A program made the translations under genes and the position numbers. Source: a virus. Taken from it: DNA of 33,400 nucleotides. Position 1 is the first letter of the stretch. The number at the start of each line of letters is the position of its first letter. Below are positions 24,701 to 31,539 of this stretch, one piece after another. The DNA lies in IMG/VR virus record IMGVR_UViG_3300021364_000090, positions 1 through 33,400 of that record; one strand, given 5' to 3'. The notes below the pieces were generated by a model. The model worked only from the letters and a program-made list of their open reading frames with translations. It was not told where the DNA came from and did no database searches.

Positions 24701-27700
24701 TGGTAATTTGTAGTAGTTTGTGCGTCATCGGGAATAATATCAATAGATACTTTATCACCAAAAGTAATATTGTGCTCAACATCAGTAGTTACTAAACCAA
24801 TGTTATTGTTGATATCAAAAATTTCTACTCCTTTACTCAATTCATCTACTTGTGAAATACGAGAACCAATGGTATCATCAATATTCACACTACGGAGATA
24901 ATAATCATTAGTCGCAGTAAAATCACCATCATCAACTCTCACTTTAACTGTATTACCAGCAATAACTCTTTCTAAGATAAGTCCTGTACCAACTTGACTG
25001 GTAGCTACAACACCAAAAGATGAAACTAAGTCTAAAGATAATGGATTTCCTCCTGGCGTGGGTGCAATTTGAAAACTATTAGTAGTAGAATTAATTACAT
25101 AGTAAATTACATCTGCAGTGATTCCACTACCAGTTTGTGGAAATGTAATACCATCTCCATCTTCAAACGGATTCGAGGCAACCCTCAAAGTATTATTAGC
25201 AATAGATAATACCGTGACTTCTTTGCCATCAGTAAATTTAATTACAGTATTTTCTGTATAAAAAGATTCTGTGTCAACAATCAAATTTAGAATTCTTAAA
25301 TTTGAATTTAATTTGTTATTATTGTCAAAGACTCCAGAGACATTACGCAAAACGAAATCATTGTTTGAAAAAATATCTCCAACTACTTCTCCAGAGGCAC
25401 CAGTGCCCTCTTGTGTAATGATAGACTTATCAAAAAAATATACGGGATTTTTTGAGGTAATCTTAACAGCTTTTATGTCAGTAGATTCAATCGAATTAAT
25501 AGTTTTGCCTTTGAGTGTAGAAACTTCACATACTGCACCCATACCTTCAGTATTTCTCTCATCGAGAAACACTTGATTGCCAACAGCAAATGTACTAGGA
25601 GAATATTCTACAACAGATGATGTTACATATCCCTCTCTAGTAGTTTCAACAAGAGCAGTCGATGCAATACCATTTTTAGGAGTAATACTAGTCTTCAAAC
25701 GTCTCGCTTTTGATGGGACGTTAACTTGATTAATGGAAGAATTATAATTAGACTCAACTGGAATAGAATAGAATCTTTCGCCCAAAATATATGGGAATAC
25801 TGGGGTGCCGCCAGCACTTACTGTGATGAAGTAAGCATATACACCATTTGGATAATCTGGTGTAATGCAATAGCGACCATTATTCTCGTCTAAGTCTCCA
25901 AAGCGATGCTGATAATAATAATCAGCAATAAATGTCCCTAATGGATAAGTCGCTTCATCTGGACCATCAGAATCACGTCTATTCTTGATTCTCCAACTAG
26001 TGAGCATCCTATCAACACCAGATGTTGAATCTAGTGGATTGTTATATCCATATGGACCATAAATCGGGTTTCCGTCATAAGCATAACCAATAATTGGCGA
26101 ATGGACATTAGAATTAGTATCACCAAGAGAATTTCTTAAAGAAATTGGATTACCTAGGTGTGCATAACCATACCCAAAGGATTTTGTGAAATTTTCAAAC
26201 AATGCGCCATTCTCAGCGTCTTTTGACGTAACTTCAAATCTATTCTTTTTCCAACGCTTGATAGAAGCAGTTGCTTCAGCACCTTTTCCAAGCGCAACGA
26301 CTTCTACACTAACATTTGCTTGAGTATAGAATTTACCTTCAGCAATTTTGTTAAATCCGATAAGTTTACCCTCATTGGATACGATGGCAGTATATTCTGC
26401 CAATCTACCACTTCCAAGAGAGTCTCTAATGATAATTAGAGGTGGTGATGAGTAGTATTCACCTGGGTCAACAATTGTGAGTTGAGTTACCTTGTCTTTA
26501 GTAACCGTTGCCGTAACAATTGCGCCTCTACCAGATGTAATCGTAACAGCAGGGTTAGAATTGTAGTTTTTGCCAGGATTTGTAACTTCAATGCGCTCTA
26601 CAACCTCTCCAGAAAGAATTGCTTTGCCTGCTGCTTCTTTGTCGCCATCAATGAGCACAAAAGGTGCTGCCTTATAACCACTACCCTTTTCAGTAACGGT
26701 AAAATGAGTTACGCCGCCAAATACCACATCATTTTCATCATAATCCTTATAACCATAAGCAACTACTCCATTTAAGAAGATACCAATGTCTCTAGTTGGG
26801 GTTGGATACAATTCTGTATTTCTAATTGACTCTTTACGAATCAATTTAAGGAATTTTTGGTCTCTAGGTGTTAAATTGCTAAAAGTGCCAATACTATAAC
26901 TTGGAAGGCCAGAAGAAGCAATGTAATAGTACTGCTCGTCCTCATAAATCGCTTGAACATCTGTCAATACCTCACTCAATCCAGAAATGGAGCTTTTTGC
27001 AATGGAATTATTGAGTTTCCATCTTACATCAGATTGTGACTTGTCATAAATGACTGTATTTCTTGTTTCAAATCCAGAATCACTAATTTGGACTTCATCA
27101 CCCTCAGTAGAATAAGGACTTGCTGAAGAAACATTCAAATTATATAAAATGCCATAGCAAACAAATCTTACAGTGTATTCTACGCCATTCTCTTCATAAG
27201 TAGCACTGAGATTAGCATAGTTATACACAGGAGTGTTGACTGGATAGTCGCCATTTCCATTTCTACCTTCGATTACAAACTGGTTGACGTTTTTGTCCTT
27301 ATATGTAAACGTCTCTCCACCAATTTCAATTTTACCTTTCTCAGTTTTCCACCCAGTGGTTGAAAATACGTCAATTCTGCTGTCAGTGTTAGCAGAAGGT
27401 AGTAGTCTACTTGTTAAAAATGTTTTTTGTGCTACAGCAAACTCTCCAACAATAGTTTCTGGCGCTAGAGCAACTTCGTAGATACTCTCACCATCATAAT
27501 TGCCTAAAAAATTGACATTATCAATTGTCGCAAATGCATTACCAACATTAGTATTGTATGTATCCTCTTCTTGACGTAAAATTTGCCCAATTGCCTTATT
27601 TGGGTCTCCAGATAAGACTTTTACTCTTAAAGCAAACTTATTAATCCAATCAGAAGTAGATGCTTTGAGCGTGCTATCCTTGGGATAGTAAATTGAAGGA

Positions 27701-28365
27701 ATATCCTCAGCATCTTGAGCAACAATCGAGTTGAAGATAAACTTGATTGACTGGTCGGTGCCTTTTGCTCTATAAAACTGTTTGATGTTTTTGATTAGAG
27801 TCCTTTTGTCAACTTCTGGTTTAAGTGACTCTTCTGGAAAGGACGCTAGGTATTGTGTTTCGTAGTTTTTAACAAACGCATACAAAAATAGATTGCTAAT
27901 GTTATAAACAGTTGCACCACTCAAGTGCTCTTCACCATTTCCATAGTTACCTTGCTTCCAGGTAGACTCATGATACAAATCACCAAGTTTTGTAGTGCCA
28001 GAAACGTTTCTAATGCAATTTTCTAGAGTAGTATCAGTTTTAGTCTCATAGAAAATGACCTCATCGTCAATTAAGACATAACCATTGGTTTCTGGGAAAG
28101 AATCTGATACTTCAATATTAATAGTAGTATCACCAGCAGCAATATTAGCAGTACATGTCGTAAATTCAGATAATAGACCCTTTTCATAAGTGTCAATATC
28201 TGAATATTGAGTTAAATTTTGAATAATGTCAAGAGGTTGTCCCCTTAGTTCAAGCTGCTCATAGTATTTCTGCAAGAATGCAGAAAACTTTGGATATTCA
28301 GCGGAAATAAAGTCAGGTAATTGCTTATTGACTAACGCAGAAATTCTTTTCTTAATTGCAGCCAT
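18733..28365 (-). CDS. Giant baseplate wedge protein at the gp7 position, with YHYH domain and C-terminal beta-propeller
   Basis: A 3210-residue protein, about three times T4 gp7 (about 1030). The N-terminus (MAAIKKRISALVNKQLPDFI, SAEYPKFSAFLQKYYEQL, QFYRAKGTDQSIKFIFNS) is a phage baseplate type. GxGY modules repeat at about residues 558, 598, 638, 1668, 1708 and 2635. A YHYH domain lies at about 750-870 (YAYDGNPIYGPYGYNNP, GRYCITPDYPNGVYAYFIT). Three DGxxQ modules lie at about 2060-2290. The last 290 residues hold five W-D-I repeats of a YncE/SMP-30-like propeller (KPDGTEMYVSG, KPDGSKFFVVGTQNDTVYEY). The ATG is four bases past the gp6 stop and expression depends on the gp25 late promoter. 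Position suggests the gp7 role in the wedge. The YHYH and propeller parts suggest an added surface or adhesive function, which is inferred. Confidence 0.85.
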   Translation of the reverse strand: MAAIKKRISALVNKQLPDFISAEYPKFSAFLQKYYEQLELRGQPLDIIQNLTQYSDIDTYEKGLLSEFTTCTANIAAGDTTINIEVSDSFPETNGYVLIDDEVIFYETKTDTTLENCIRNVSGTTKLGDLYHESTWKQGNYGNGEEHLSGATVYNISNLFLYAFVKNYETQYLASFPEESLKPEVDKRTLIKNIKQFYRAKGTDQSIKFIFNSIVAQDAEDIPSIYYPKDSTLKASTSDWINKFALRVKVLSGDPNKAIGQILRQEEDTYNTNVGNAFATIDNVNFLGNYDGESIYEVALAPETIVGEFAVAQKTFLTSRLLPSANTDSRIDVFSTTGWKTEKGKIEIGGETFTYKDKNVNQFVIEGRNGNGDYPVNTPVYNYANLSATYEENGVEYTVRFVCYGILYNLNVSSASPYSTEGDEVQISDSGFETRNTVIYDKSQSDVRWKLNNSIAKSSISGLSEVLTDVQAIYEDEQYYYIASSGLPSYSIGTFSNLTPRDQKFLKLIRKESIRNTELYPTPTRDIGIFLNGVVAYGYKDYDENDVVFGGVTHFTVTEKGSGYKAAPFVLIDGDKEAAGKAILSGEVVERIEVTNPGKNYNSNPAVTITSGRGAIVTATVTKDKVTQLTIVDPGEYYSSPPLIIIRDSLGSGRLAEYTAIVSNEGKLIGFNKIAEGKFYTQANVSVEVVALGKGAEATASIKRWKKNRFEVTSKDAENGALFENFTKSFGYGYAHLGNPISLRNSLGDTNSNVHSPIIGYAYDGNPIYGPYGYNNPLDSTSGVDRMLTSWRIKNRRDSDGPDEATYPLGTFIADYYYQHRFGDLDENNGRYCITPDYPNGVYAYFITVSAGGTPVFPYILGERFYSIPVESNYNSSINQVNVPSKARRLKTSITPKNGIASTALVETTREGYVTSSVVEYSPSTFAVGNQVFLDERNTEGMGAVCEVSTLKGKTINSIESTDIKAVKITSKNPVYFFDKSIITQEGTGASGEVVGDIFSNNDFVLRNVSGVFDNNNKLNSNLRILNLIVDTESFYTENTVIKFTDGKEVTVLSIANNTLRVASNPFEDGDGITFPQTGSGITADVIYYVINSTTNSFQIAPTPGGNPLSLDLVSSFGVVATSQVGTGLILERVIAGNTVKVRVDDGDFTATNDYYLRSVNIDDTIGSRISQVDELSKGVEIFDINNNIGLVTTDVEHNITFGDKVSIDIIPDDAQTTTNYHVRRRIYQTVKLFAPEINTTIDDTGVGVTKLLNAGADYTDGVYQDVELFFADQTRTRNAGGFIVDAADSFIGAPGAEGNAKATITVTNGAVVNVAITDKGSAYQIGDILAVADSDLNRLAGSLSQSYLFVEVTHVGFGINNTVLTLADASGVAADDILKINKEKVKVTSVSGNNVTVTRGVENTTRVNHFNGNVVTFDRGQYFFIEGNQIGSGNNSPFVKYYDSEKQELTVTYNLDQSLESIDEITFNSSFTDNGTPAKTVRVDSVTSPATFKFEFSKFNTSGPWTPNPIIPVQKYYRYKFITSDPSMGGSFLEFSPSRNKNIVTTEAEKGSLLPGTGDANTSYVSVKFGFGDASPTNTYTEKKQIDFINYYYFDKAGVVNSDDSYLSIVDDPLQGDKTVNYVSPFSFAYDLNSSPEYDGSGLFSYTTNSIFTNGEIDKVKIVNTGKQYKKLPITYGVYPSIANRCIPRLNYSESNNEILSISIATAGSGYSKPRILLVDNGIPVYLKFNIVVGNNGDIIAIKLEDKYTFTSEPLIYVLESDVKVYFASNTIGVPNNIKISYNGTSYYSDSTISSLLTSHQILQVTNLGENNFLNGEIIKQYEGGFLIAEGQLAKDGYDSRKNFLKVKNVIGEFKSGLPVTGTLLNRSADVTNVYFTLFNPEIKSYFDNAGYFDTNRGQPSSYTQKLADSYFYQDYSYVVKSKSPINIWKKLVKQTVHPAGFKMFGEVAIDATASTQMPSGQPKIENISKLTLWDPEKNKVTIKSTRRQITQSTISVRDTNVQRGRGEVLVSGIDTTELLSYQFELQQSFDGDFDEAGNIVGTRTFNMVLPGSGILNVANQNNLFITIDGIVQEPGVAYTVSGSTLTFAKAPLGPRRANNQDIEPQKFVGRLVRFKNDALNNQYFRKIKNIQEQFDGITTRFPLYYDDGTDVILDAKENLLVSLDGVIQENKMTPLIPAFASYYIDRTVTPNDIVFIDAPRRLDDVNYTRFFAYGISNYERIQLETDLYDGVRKGPFIMRTVLGNQTITVNNDRTILVFIEGILQIRNRAYSVTGSTITFSEPPRPGQIINILYVYGRETERKLTFYNFETNKYFNTVDLISNAFITNEQLVKYNTVYQGNSLGEWTAIGEILTSFASTDPQTGDPTLRIIFKQQNARFDAQYPVKLANYKTYASEFSIDSSNIVSLTDFVEGDERYEQVFKTKAGWMVGTELQPAYRNNINVGDRVRVDGEEDYREVLSIPDVLNKLGHRAKDLIKDNHWAQVGVTDYNGQIDGIGLSVLAQLTEGKVTSITWNQRNYAEYAYAVSDSAIIPKVVTTRNGLVFLDNIKQVLLRSGEYINVTNPNQSVLITNPINIQPNAFGYRETPRLIFVPQPPRDEYGNITGPVTGGGASGFAIMNRGEVIDVVLTSSGSDYAAPPKVLITRGYDIFRSPTGIIESRTDLILKPIIKSFFSISSQFLLDIGSKAVPDYTATIDNRIRYDSTNPTIIVTPPVKIAPVVEGKKQLTAIINAEVGQANTITRVEFHRVSTITQPINIESSSTVTKLITVFADFGACDVYSSSVDEDKYEFAQLGNRFSVYENIKFSQDLGIASYAGQPVSQQNTLQEMEIYYPTVTIGDFADRSESSLSANGANWKLTWPSINEYGAILDSSLSDTDTIVYVPSTDRFPASGKLLIGNEVVIYDGKLSDRFTGVRRGYSNNLGAWDITAASHLGITFDISNQESVNGPRDIYISPDGEYMYIVGTNTDSVHQYNLTTSWNITSAVFANTFSIVSEEFNPQGLFFKPDGTEMYVSGNSSVSFGAPSNKRIYQYALTTPWDVSTASYSNNSFDVNTGVDQAPMQLYIKSDGVTLFVLGGGIDNAREVFKYTMSTPWDISTSTYDNVSFSVDSEDDFPLGIDFKPDGSKFFVVGTQNDTVYEYTMATAWDITTASYTGNRILSGNLTNPHGIYVQPEGDKFFVIDNNISEIYEYSMTRGVAHNAGDYLRSLV
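18736..19606 (-). repeat. Five beta-propeller blade repeats in the giant protein
   Basis: The C-terminal part of the giant gene encodes five units starting with Trp-Asp/Asn-Ile/Val-Thr/Ser (GAWDITAAS, TSWNITSAV, TPWDVSTAS, TPWDISTST, TAWDITTAS). They are spaced about 155-176 bases apart (52-58 residues). Each contains a 'PxGxxxxxDGxxxFVxGxxxxxxxxY' blade pattern. DNA similarity between units is visible but imperfect, so this is an old rather than a recent duplication. Confidence 0.8.
21480..22210 (-). repeat. Three tandem DGxxQ beta modules in the giant protein
   Basis: Three units about 93 residues apart share the pattern 'hhhxhDGhhQ...Y.V.GSTITF...P..G'. They read FITIDGIVQEPGVAYTVSGS, LLVSLDGVIQEN and LVFIEGILQIRNRAYSVTGS. 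The middle copy has lost the GSTITF part, and the third has Glu for the Asp. The module is frequent in marine phage structural proteins. Confidence 0.65.
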
Positions 28366-28369
28366 TTAA

Positions 28370-30181
28370 CTACTCTTGAATAATAGTGAATTTACTCTTG
28401 GTGATGTCTACATCGAGGAACATCTCTCTTGCTGAGACAATATCATTCTGTGCGGGCAATGCACGAATCTCAATCTTGTCATCATTAAAACTACCTTTAA
28501 CGATAATCAAATCATACATTCTCAACTCTCCAGTCCCATAATCAATTTCGCCTAGATTGGCATTTAGGACTTTTTTATCACCTGTTACACTATCTAATTT
28601 ATACAAGACCAACTTACCCATTCTGTCTTCAATATAAACAGTATCTAGAGGGTATTCACGCACAGTAAATCCTGTGCTACGAATCGTTGGCATGTCATCA
28701 GAGACAATTGGATTCTTAAAGCAAATCTCATAATAGAATTTTGAGTTGAGAGCAGGATAGAAGTCCTTTCTCATCTCAATGCTAGTCAAATTAGACATAA
28801 TCGATGTATCAGAATCATCGATTACACCAGTAAATTTACTATAACGGAATTTTCCGTTGAATTTTTCAGTGTCAGATAACTCAATGTAGTCTTCAATGTT
28901 TTTGATGACCATCGATTTGATTTTATCTGACTTATAAGTCGTCAAATTAGTGTTATAGTAAATATTTGAGGTCATCTCAACGTATAGAATCGACGGATCG
29001 ACGATTTTTGGCGTTACAGAGGCAACACTATACTTTTTCAACTTAGTCTCAAGGTCTTTTTTGGTAAAAGACGTGAGTGCAGTCGCATATTTTGGTTTTA
29101 CGACGATTTTTACAACACCATATTCAGGTGGACTGTCCTCTTCGCCACCAAATGCAGTAATATCAGCAACTGAAGGATATAAATTCCTTACAATTGCCTT
29201 GTAGTCTTCTGCTGTTACCGCTCTATCTTGTGTAGCGTAGTTTTTAGCAGCATTAAACTTGATTCTATCTAAAGTTTCTGAATTTTCGCCACCAGATGAA
29301 GCACTGACAGTAGTCAAATTCATGACAGTGACTGTTAGTGAATTCAAAGTCTGAGTAGTTGTATCTGGGTCTTCTAAAAGACCATTAAAAGAAAAGACCT
29401 TAGCACCATTTGTAGTTGGACCAGGAGTCGTGAGGTATGAAATCTCGATATACTCACCGTCTTCTAGTTTCCTACCAAAGACTCCATCGCCAAATTTAAT
29501 CTCATAATTTTCGTCTTCAATCTCAGTCAAGAAGAAGACTTTACTCTGAGGGTCTACATTTAAAATATTTTCTGCATAATCATACAACTCAAAAGCAGAT
29601 GATTGTGCAGACTGAAATACTTTTACACGAATCGTGGTGGTATCAATGTTTTGATTGTTTAGGAGATACCTTTGATTTCTCAAAGTAGCATTAACAGTGT
29701 GGTAATCGGTAACAATATTGCCAGAGTAGATCTCTACATTCTCTAAAACGGCATTACCATTATTAACTGGCACTCTAACATCGTCTAATACGCTATATTG
29801 ATATACGGTATTATCGAATAAGGCAGTGAATGCCTTGCCGCGTCGTAATATCGCTGTTGCAGGGGCATTTGGAGAGGTGTAGGCAAGCGTTACGTTGACT
29901 ACTGCCTTCGATGCTGTTGCTGATTTTGGACGGTATCCAAGCTGCTTGGCAAGTGCTACTACATTATCACGCAGAGTAGCAGAATCCAAAAACATTTCAT
30001 TCACCACCATGTTGGTGTTGAATGCTGTGTAGTAAGTATTGTATGCTAATACATCAATAAGTTGTGCTAATGCACTACCTTCAAAGTCGTAGTCAGTAAA
30101 ATCCGTCTGCGACCTCATGTATTCCTTGAGGGCAGTCTTGATATTACCGAAGTCTAATTGGTTTAACTGAGAGTAAGGCAT
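28370..30181 (-). CDS. 6: Baseplate wedge protein gp6 (baseplate J-like)
   Basis: A 603-residue protein, near the length of T4 gp6 (660). The N-terminus is diagnostic: LNQLDFGNIKTALKEYMRSQ, DFTDYDFEGSALAQLIDVLA, YNTYYTAFNTNMVVNEMFLD, followed by LGYRPKSATASKA. A J-like core follows: SGGENSETLDRIKFNAAKNY near residues 295-314 and AVTAEDYKAIVRNLYPSVAD near 319-338, the conserved 'pes...R..ap......ravt..Dye' pattern of the Baseplate_J family. gp6 dimers join neighbouring wedges around the hub and drive the sheath-contraction switch in T4. The gene starts three bases past the gp25 stop and ends four bases before the giant gp7-position gene. The three therefore form one late transcription unit. 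Identification is firm from motifs and order. Confidence 0.95.
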   Translation of the reverse strand: MPYSQLNQLDFGNIKTALKEYMRSQTDFTDYDFEGSALAQLIDVLAYNTYYTAFNTNMVVNEMFLDSATLRDNVVALAKQLGYRPKSATASKAVVNVTLAYTSPNAPATAILRRGKAFTALFDNTVYQYSVLDDVRVPVNNGNAVLENVEIYSGNIVTDYHTVNATLRNQRYLLNNQNIDTTTIRVKVFQSAQSSAFELYDYAENILNVDPQSKVFFLTEIEDENYEIKFGDGVFGRKLEDGEYIEISYLTTPGPTTNGAKVFSFNGLLEDPDTTTQTLNSLTVTVMNLTTVSASSGGENSETLDRIKFNAAKNYATQDRAVTAEDYKAIVRNLYPSVADITAFGGEEDSPPEYGVVKIVVKPKYATALTSFTKKDLETKLKKYSVASVTPKIVDPSILYVEMTSNIYYNTNLTTYKSDKIKSMVIKNIEDYIELSDTEKFNGKFRYSKFTGVIDDSDTSIMSNLTSIEMRKDFYPALNSKFYYEICFKNPIVSDDMPTIRSTGFTVREYPLDTVYIEDRMGKLVLYKLDSVTGDKKVLNANLGEIDYGTGELRMYDLIIVKGSFNDDKIEIRALPAQNDIVSAREMFLDVDITKSKFTIIQE

Positions 30182-30184
30182 CGA

Positions 30185-30583
30185 TTATCTCGTTCTTTCT
30201 AGAAGAAGTTCCGTTGTCAATGGACCCGAGTCAAGCTCTCTGCCTATAATTTCATATTCCATATAAACTTCGTATGAATTACTGTCAAAGTTTGGCTCAG
30301 TAACTACATTTACTAAGTTTACACGGGTCTCATATCGTCTAACAAGGTCACGAATTTCATCATTGATGATAGCAGCAGTTGCATAGTCATGCATGTCAAA
30401 TAATAATTGAGGAATTCTGCTACCAATTTGTGGTTGAAAGGGTCTTTCTCCCCTCTGTGTCATAACTAAATTCTGCAGCGCAATCTTAATGGCAGTCTCA
30501 TCCTTCGCTACCAGAACATCATCAGTGTTAGGATGCTTACCAAAGGTAACCATCACGTCCTTAAATGTCTGAAAGGTGGGCAT
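30185..30583 (-). CDS. 25: Baseplate wedge protein gp25 (lysozyme-like family)
   Basis: A protein of 132 residues from ATG 30581-30583, the length I recall for T4 gp25. It carries the gp25 signature: 'AIKIALQNLVMTQRGERPFQP' split as AIKIALQNLVMT and RGERPFQPQIGSRIPQLLFD near residues 54-73. It then reads INDEIRDLVRRYETRVNLVN and a C-terminal EYEIIGRELD strand. The family is called lysozyme-like, but in contractile phages it is structural: it binds gp6 and the sheath initiator and helps nucleate the sheath. A longer reading from a TTG at 30604 would place the start only three bases from the late promoter at 30608-30615, before the expected transcription start. The ATG is therefore chosen. No strong ribosome binding site is visible. 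Confidence 0.95.
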   Translation of the reverse strand: MPTFQTFKDVMVTFGKHPNTDDVLVAKDETAIKIALQNLVMTQRGERPFQPQIGSRIPQLLFDMHDYATAAIINDEIRDLVRRYETRVNLVNVVTEPNFDSNSYEVYMEYEIIGRELDSGPLTTELLLERTR

Positions 30584-30607
30584 AGAGACACCACTACGAG
30601 TCAAAAG

Positions 30608-30615
30608 TATTTATC
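30608..30615 (-). promoter_or_regulatory. Late promoter (GATAAATA) for gp25-gp6-giant unit
   Basis: The minus strand reads GATAAATA, seven of eight bases of TATAAATA. It ends 24 bases before the gp25 ATG and lies in the 70-base gap after the 65-residue gene. It would drive about 11.9 kb of baseplate genes and also argues against the upstream TTG start. Confidence 0.65.
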
Positions 30616-30656
30616 ACAGTTGCTGACGGAGTTTCGCGCTTATGTCGGAGTCGCGC

Positions 30657-30854
30657 TCATAACCATTCTACATAATCATCAAACCCATTCTTACCACCAC
30701 ACCATCTCTCAAGACGATTCTCAGGAGTCTTATACTTCATCTTACGAGCTTTCGCAAGGTATTGGTCTGCTCTAGGGTCAGTAATAAGCACAGAAGTCCC
30801 GTGCTCCTTCTCCATAATCTCTTTAACGTGGTCTGGTACTGGATTGTTTGCCAT
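30657..30854 (-). CDS. Small protein of unknown function
   Basis: A 65-residue protein that I do not recognise. It is charged and largely helical in the first half (PDHVKEIMEKEHGTSVLITD). A basic middle follows (KARKMKYKTPENRLERW), with CGG near residue 52 and an aromatic acidic end, DDYVEWL. There is a single Cys and no membrane segment. GGAG lies seven bases before the ATG, supporting real translation. It stands between the 151-residue gene and gp25, with a 43-base gap upstream and the gp25 late promoter downstream. Codon use and AT content match the neighbours. No function is assigned. Confidence 0.7.
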   Translation of the reverse strand: MANNPVPDHVKEIMEKEHGTSVLITDPRADQYLAKARKMKYKTPENRLERWCGGKNGFDDYVEWL

Positions 30855-30897
30855 CTGTTTTCTCCATAAAGGTTAAACAGAACTTTTATAGGGGTTT

Positions 30898-31353
30898 CTA
30901 TCCCTTTCTTTCGATTAACTCATAGTCATCCGCAAGCACTTCACGCAAAAAGTTATCACTCCAGTAGTCGTAATACGGGGTATTCCCCAGTTTTTCACGC
31001 GCTTTCCGCAACTTTTCTCTGTTTTGCATCAGAATTAAGTTGTAAAACCCGTTATTCGTCTGAATTTCCCCAATATACGATGGTTTTTCCGCAGCATCTT
31101 CTAAAAATATCCAATCAGGGTAGATAATATTCAAAGATTCACACCAATCTTCAACATCTTCAGGCTCTAATTCACGCTCGATCACAAAAATAACGACATC
31201 AAACCCGTCAATAGGCTTGATATCGTTAACTAAACACTCAATAATAGTAAAACTTGCTCCAGAGGCATAGGGACAGACTGCAAAACCTCCCAACTCGGGG
31301 CGTAACACCGCTAGTTTGCGAATCCATTCCCTAATATGCGCCTCTTGATTCAT
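30898..31353 (-). CDS. Conserved-looking protein with GFAVCPYA motif, function unknown
   Basis: A 151-residue soluble-looking protein. After an N-terminal helix (HIREWIRKLAVLRPELGG) comes GFAVCPYASGASF with Cys27. The Cys-Pro motif vaguely recalls the NLCPFA motif of the DUF1415 family, but I cannot confirm membership. The middle alternates strands and helices (FDVVIFVIERELEPEDVEDW). The C-terminus is basic, then aromatic-acidic (QNREKLRKAREKLG, YYDYWSDNFLREVLADDYEL). Its ATG overlaps the stop of the 48-residue gene (ATGA on the minus strand). AAGGAAGGGG precedes the ATG, though partly too close for ideal spacing. No signal peptide is seen. An enzymatic role is possible but unproven. Confidence 0.78.
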   Translation of the reverse strand: MNQEAHIREWIRKLAVLRPELGGFAVCPYASGASFTIIECLVNDIKPIDGFDVVIFVIERELEPEDVEDWCESLNIIYPDWIFLEDAAEKPSYIGEIQTNNGFYNLILMQNREKLRKAREKLGNTPYYDYWSDNFLREVLADDYELIERKG

Positions 31354-31496
31354 CCCCTTCCTTGTCCTCTGTAACGCTTTTTAGCACCGTTGCGTGCCGT
31401 AGCACTCAATTTAGTATTCTTTGACCGTCCTTGACGAGTCGTTTTGGGTTTGCCAGCGACATAACCGCTCTTAGTGAAACTTGGTGACTTTGCCAT
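31350..31496 (-). CDS. Arg/Lys-rich 48-residue protein
   Basis: A short gene from ATG 31494-31496 to TGA 31350-31352. The product begins MAKSPSFTKSGYVAGKPKTT and continues RQGRSKNTKLSATARN, ending KKRYRGQGRG. It is very basic with almost no acidic residues, so it likely binds nucleic acid or an acidic partner. The stop overlaps the next ATG, and a GAGAAAG element lies before its own ATG. Small proteins of this appearance occur in T4-like cyanophages as I recall, without known function. The tight coupling to the 151-residue gene and the clean basic composition argue against a chance frame. Confidence 0.72.
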   Translation of the reverse strand: MAKSPSFTKSGYVAGKPKTTRQGRSKNTKLSATARNGAKKRYRGQGRG

Positions 31497-31522
31497 GATG
31501 CTTTCTCTGTATCAACTCGAAT

Positions 31523-31528
31523 ATTATA
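31523..31528 (-). promoter_or_regulatory. Possible host-type -10 element
   Basis: TATAAT on the minus strand lies 26 bases before the ATG of the 48-residue gene, in the gap after the PAAR gene. No convincing -35 hexamer is seen 16-18 bases upstream. It may mark early or middle transcription of the small genes below it, but it could be chance in AT-rich DNA. Confidence 0.3.
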
Positions 31529-31539
31529 GCACAGAATCG

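Noticed and set aside
30584-30604. TTG start of gp25 seven codons upstream
   Set aside because: It lies three bases from the late promoter motif, ahead of any plausible transcript start, and the ATG version has the usual gp25 length.
30898-31353. Firm assignment of the 151-residue protein to DUF1415
   Set aside because: Only a short CP-aromatic-A motif resembles it; the rest of the sequence gave no supporting pattern.
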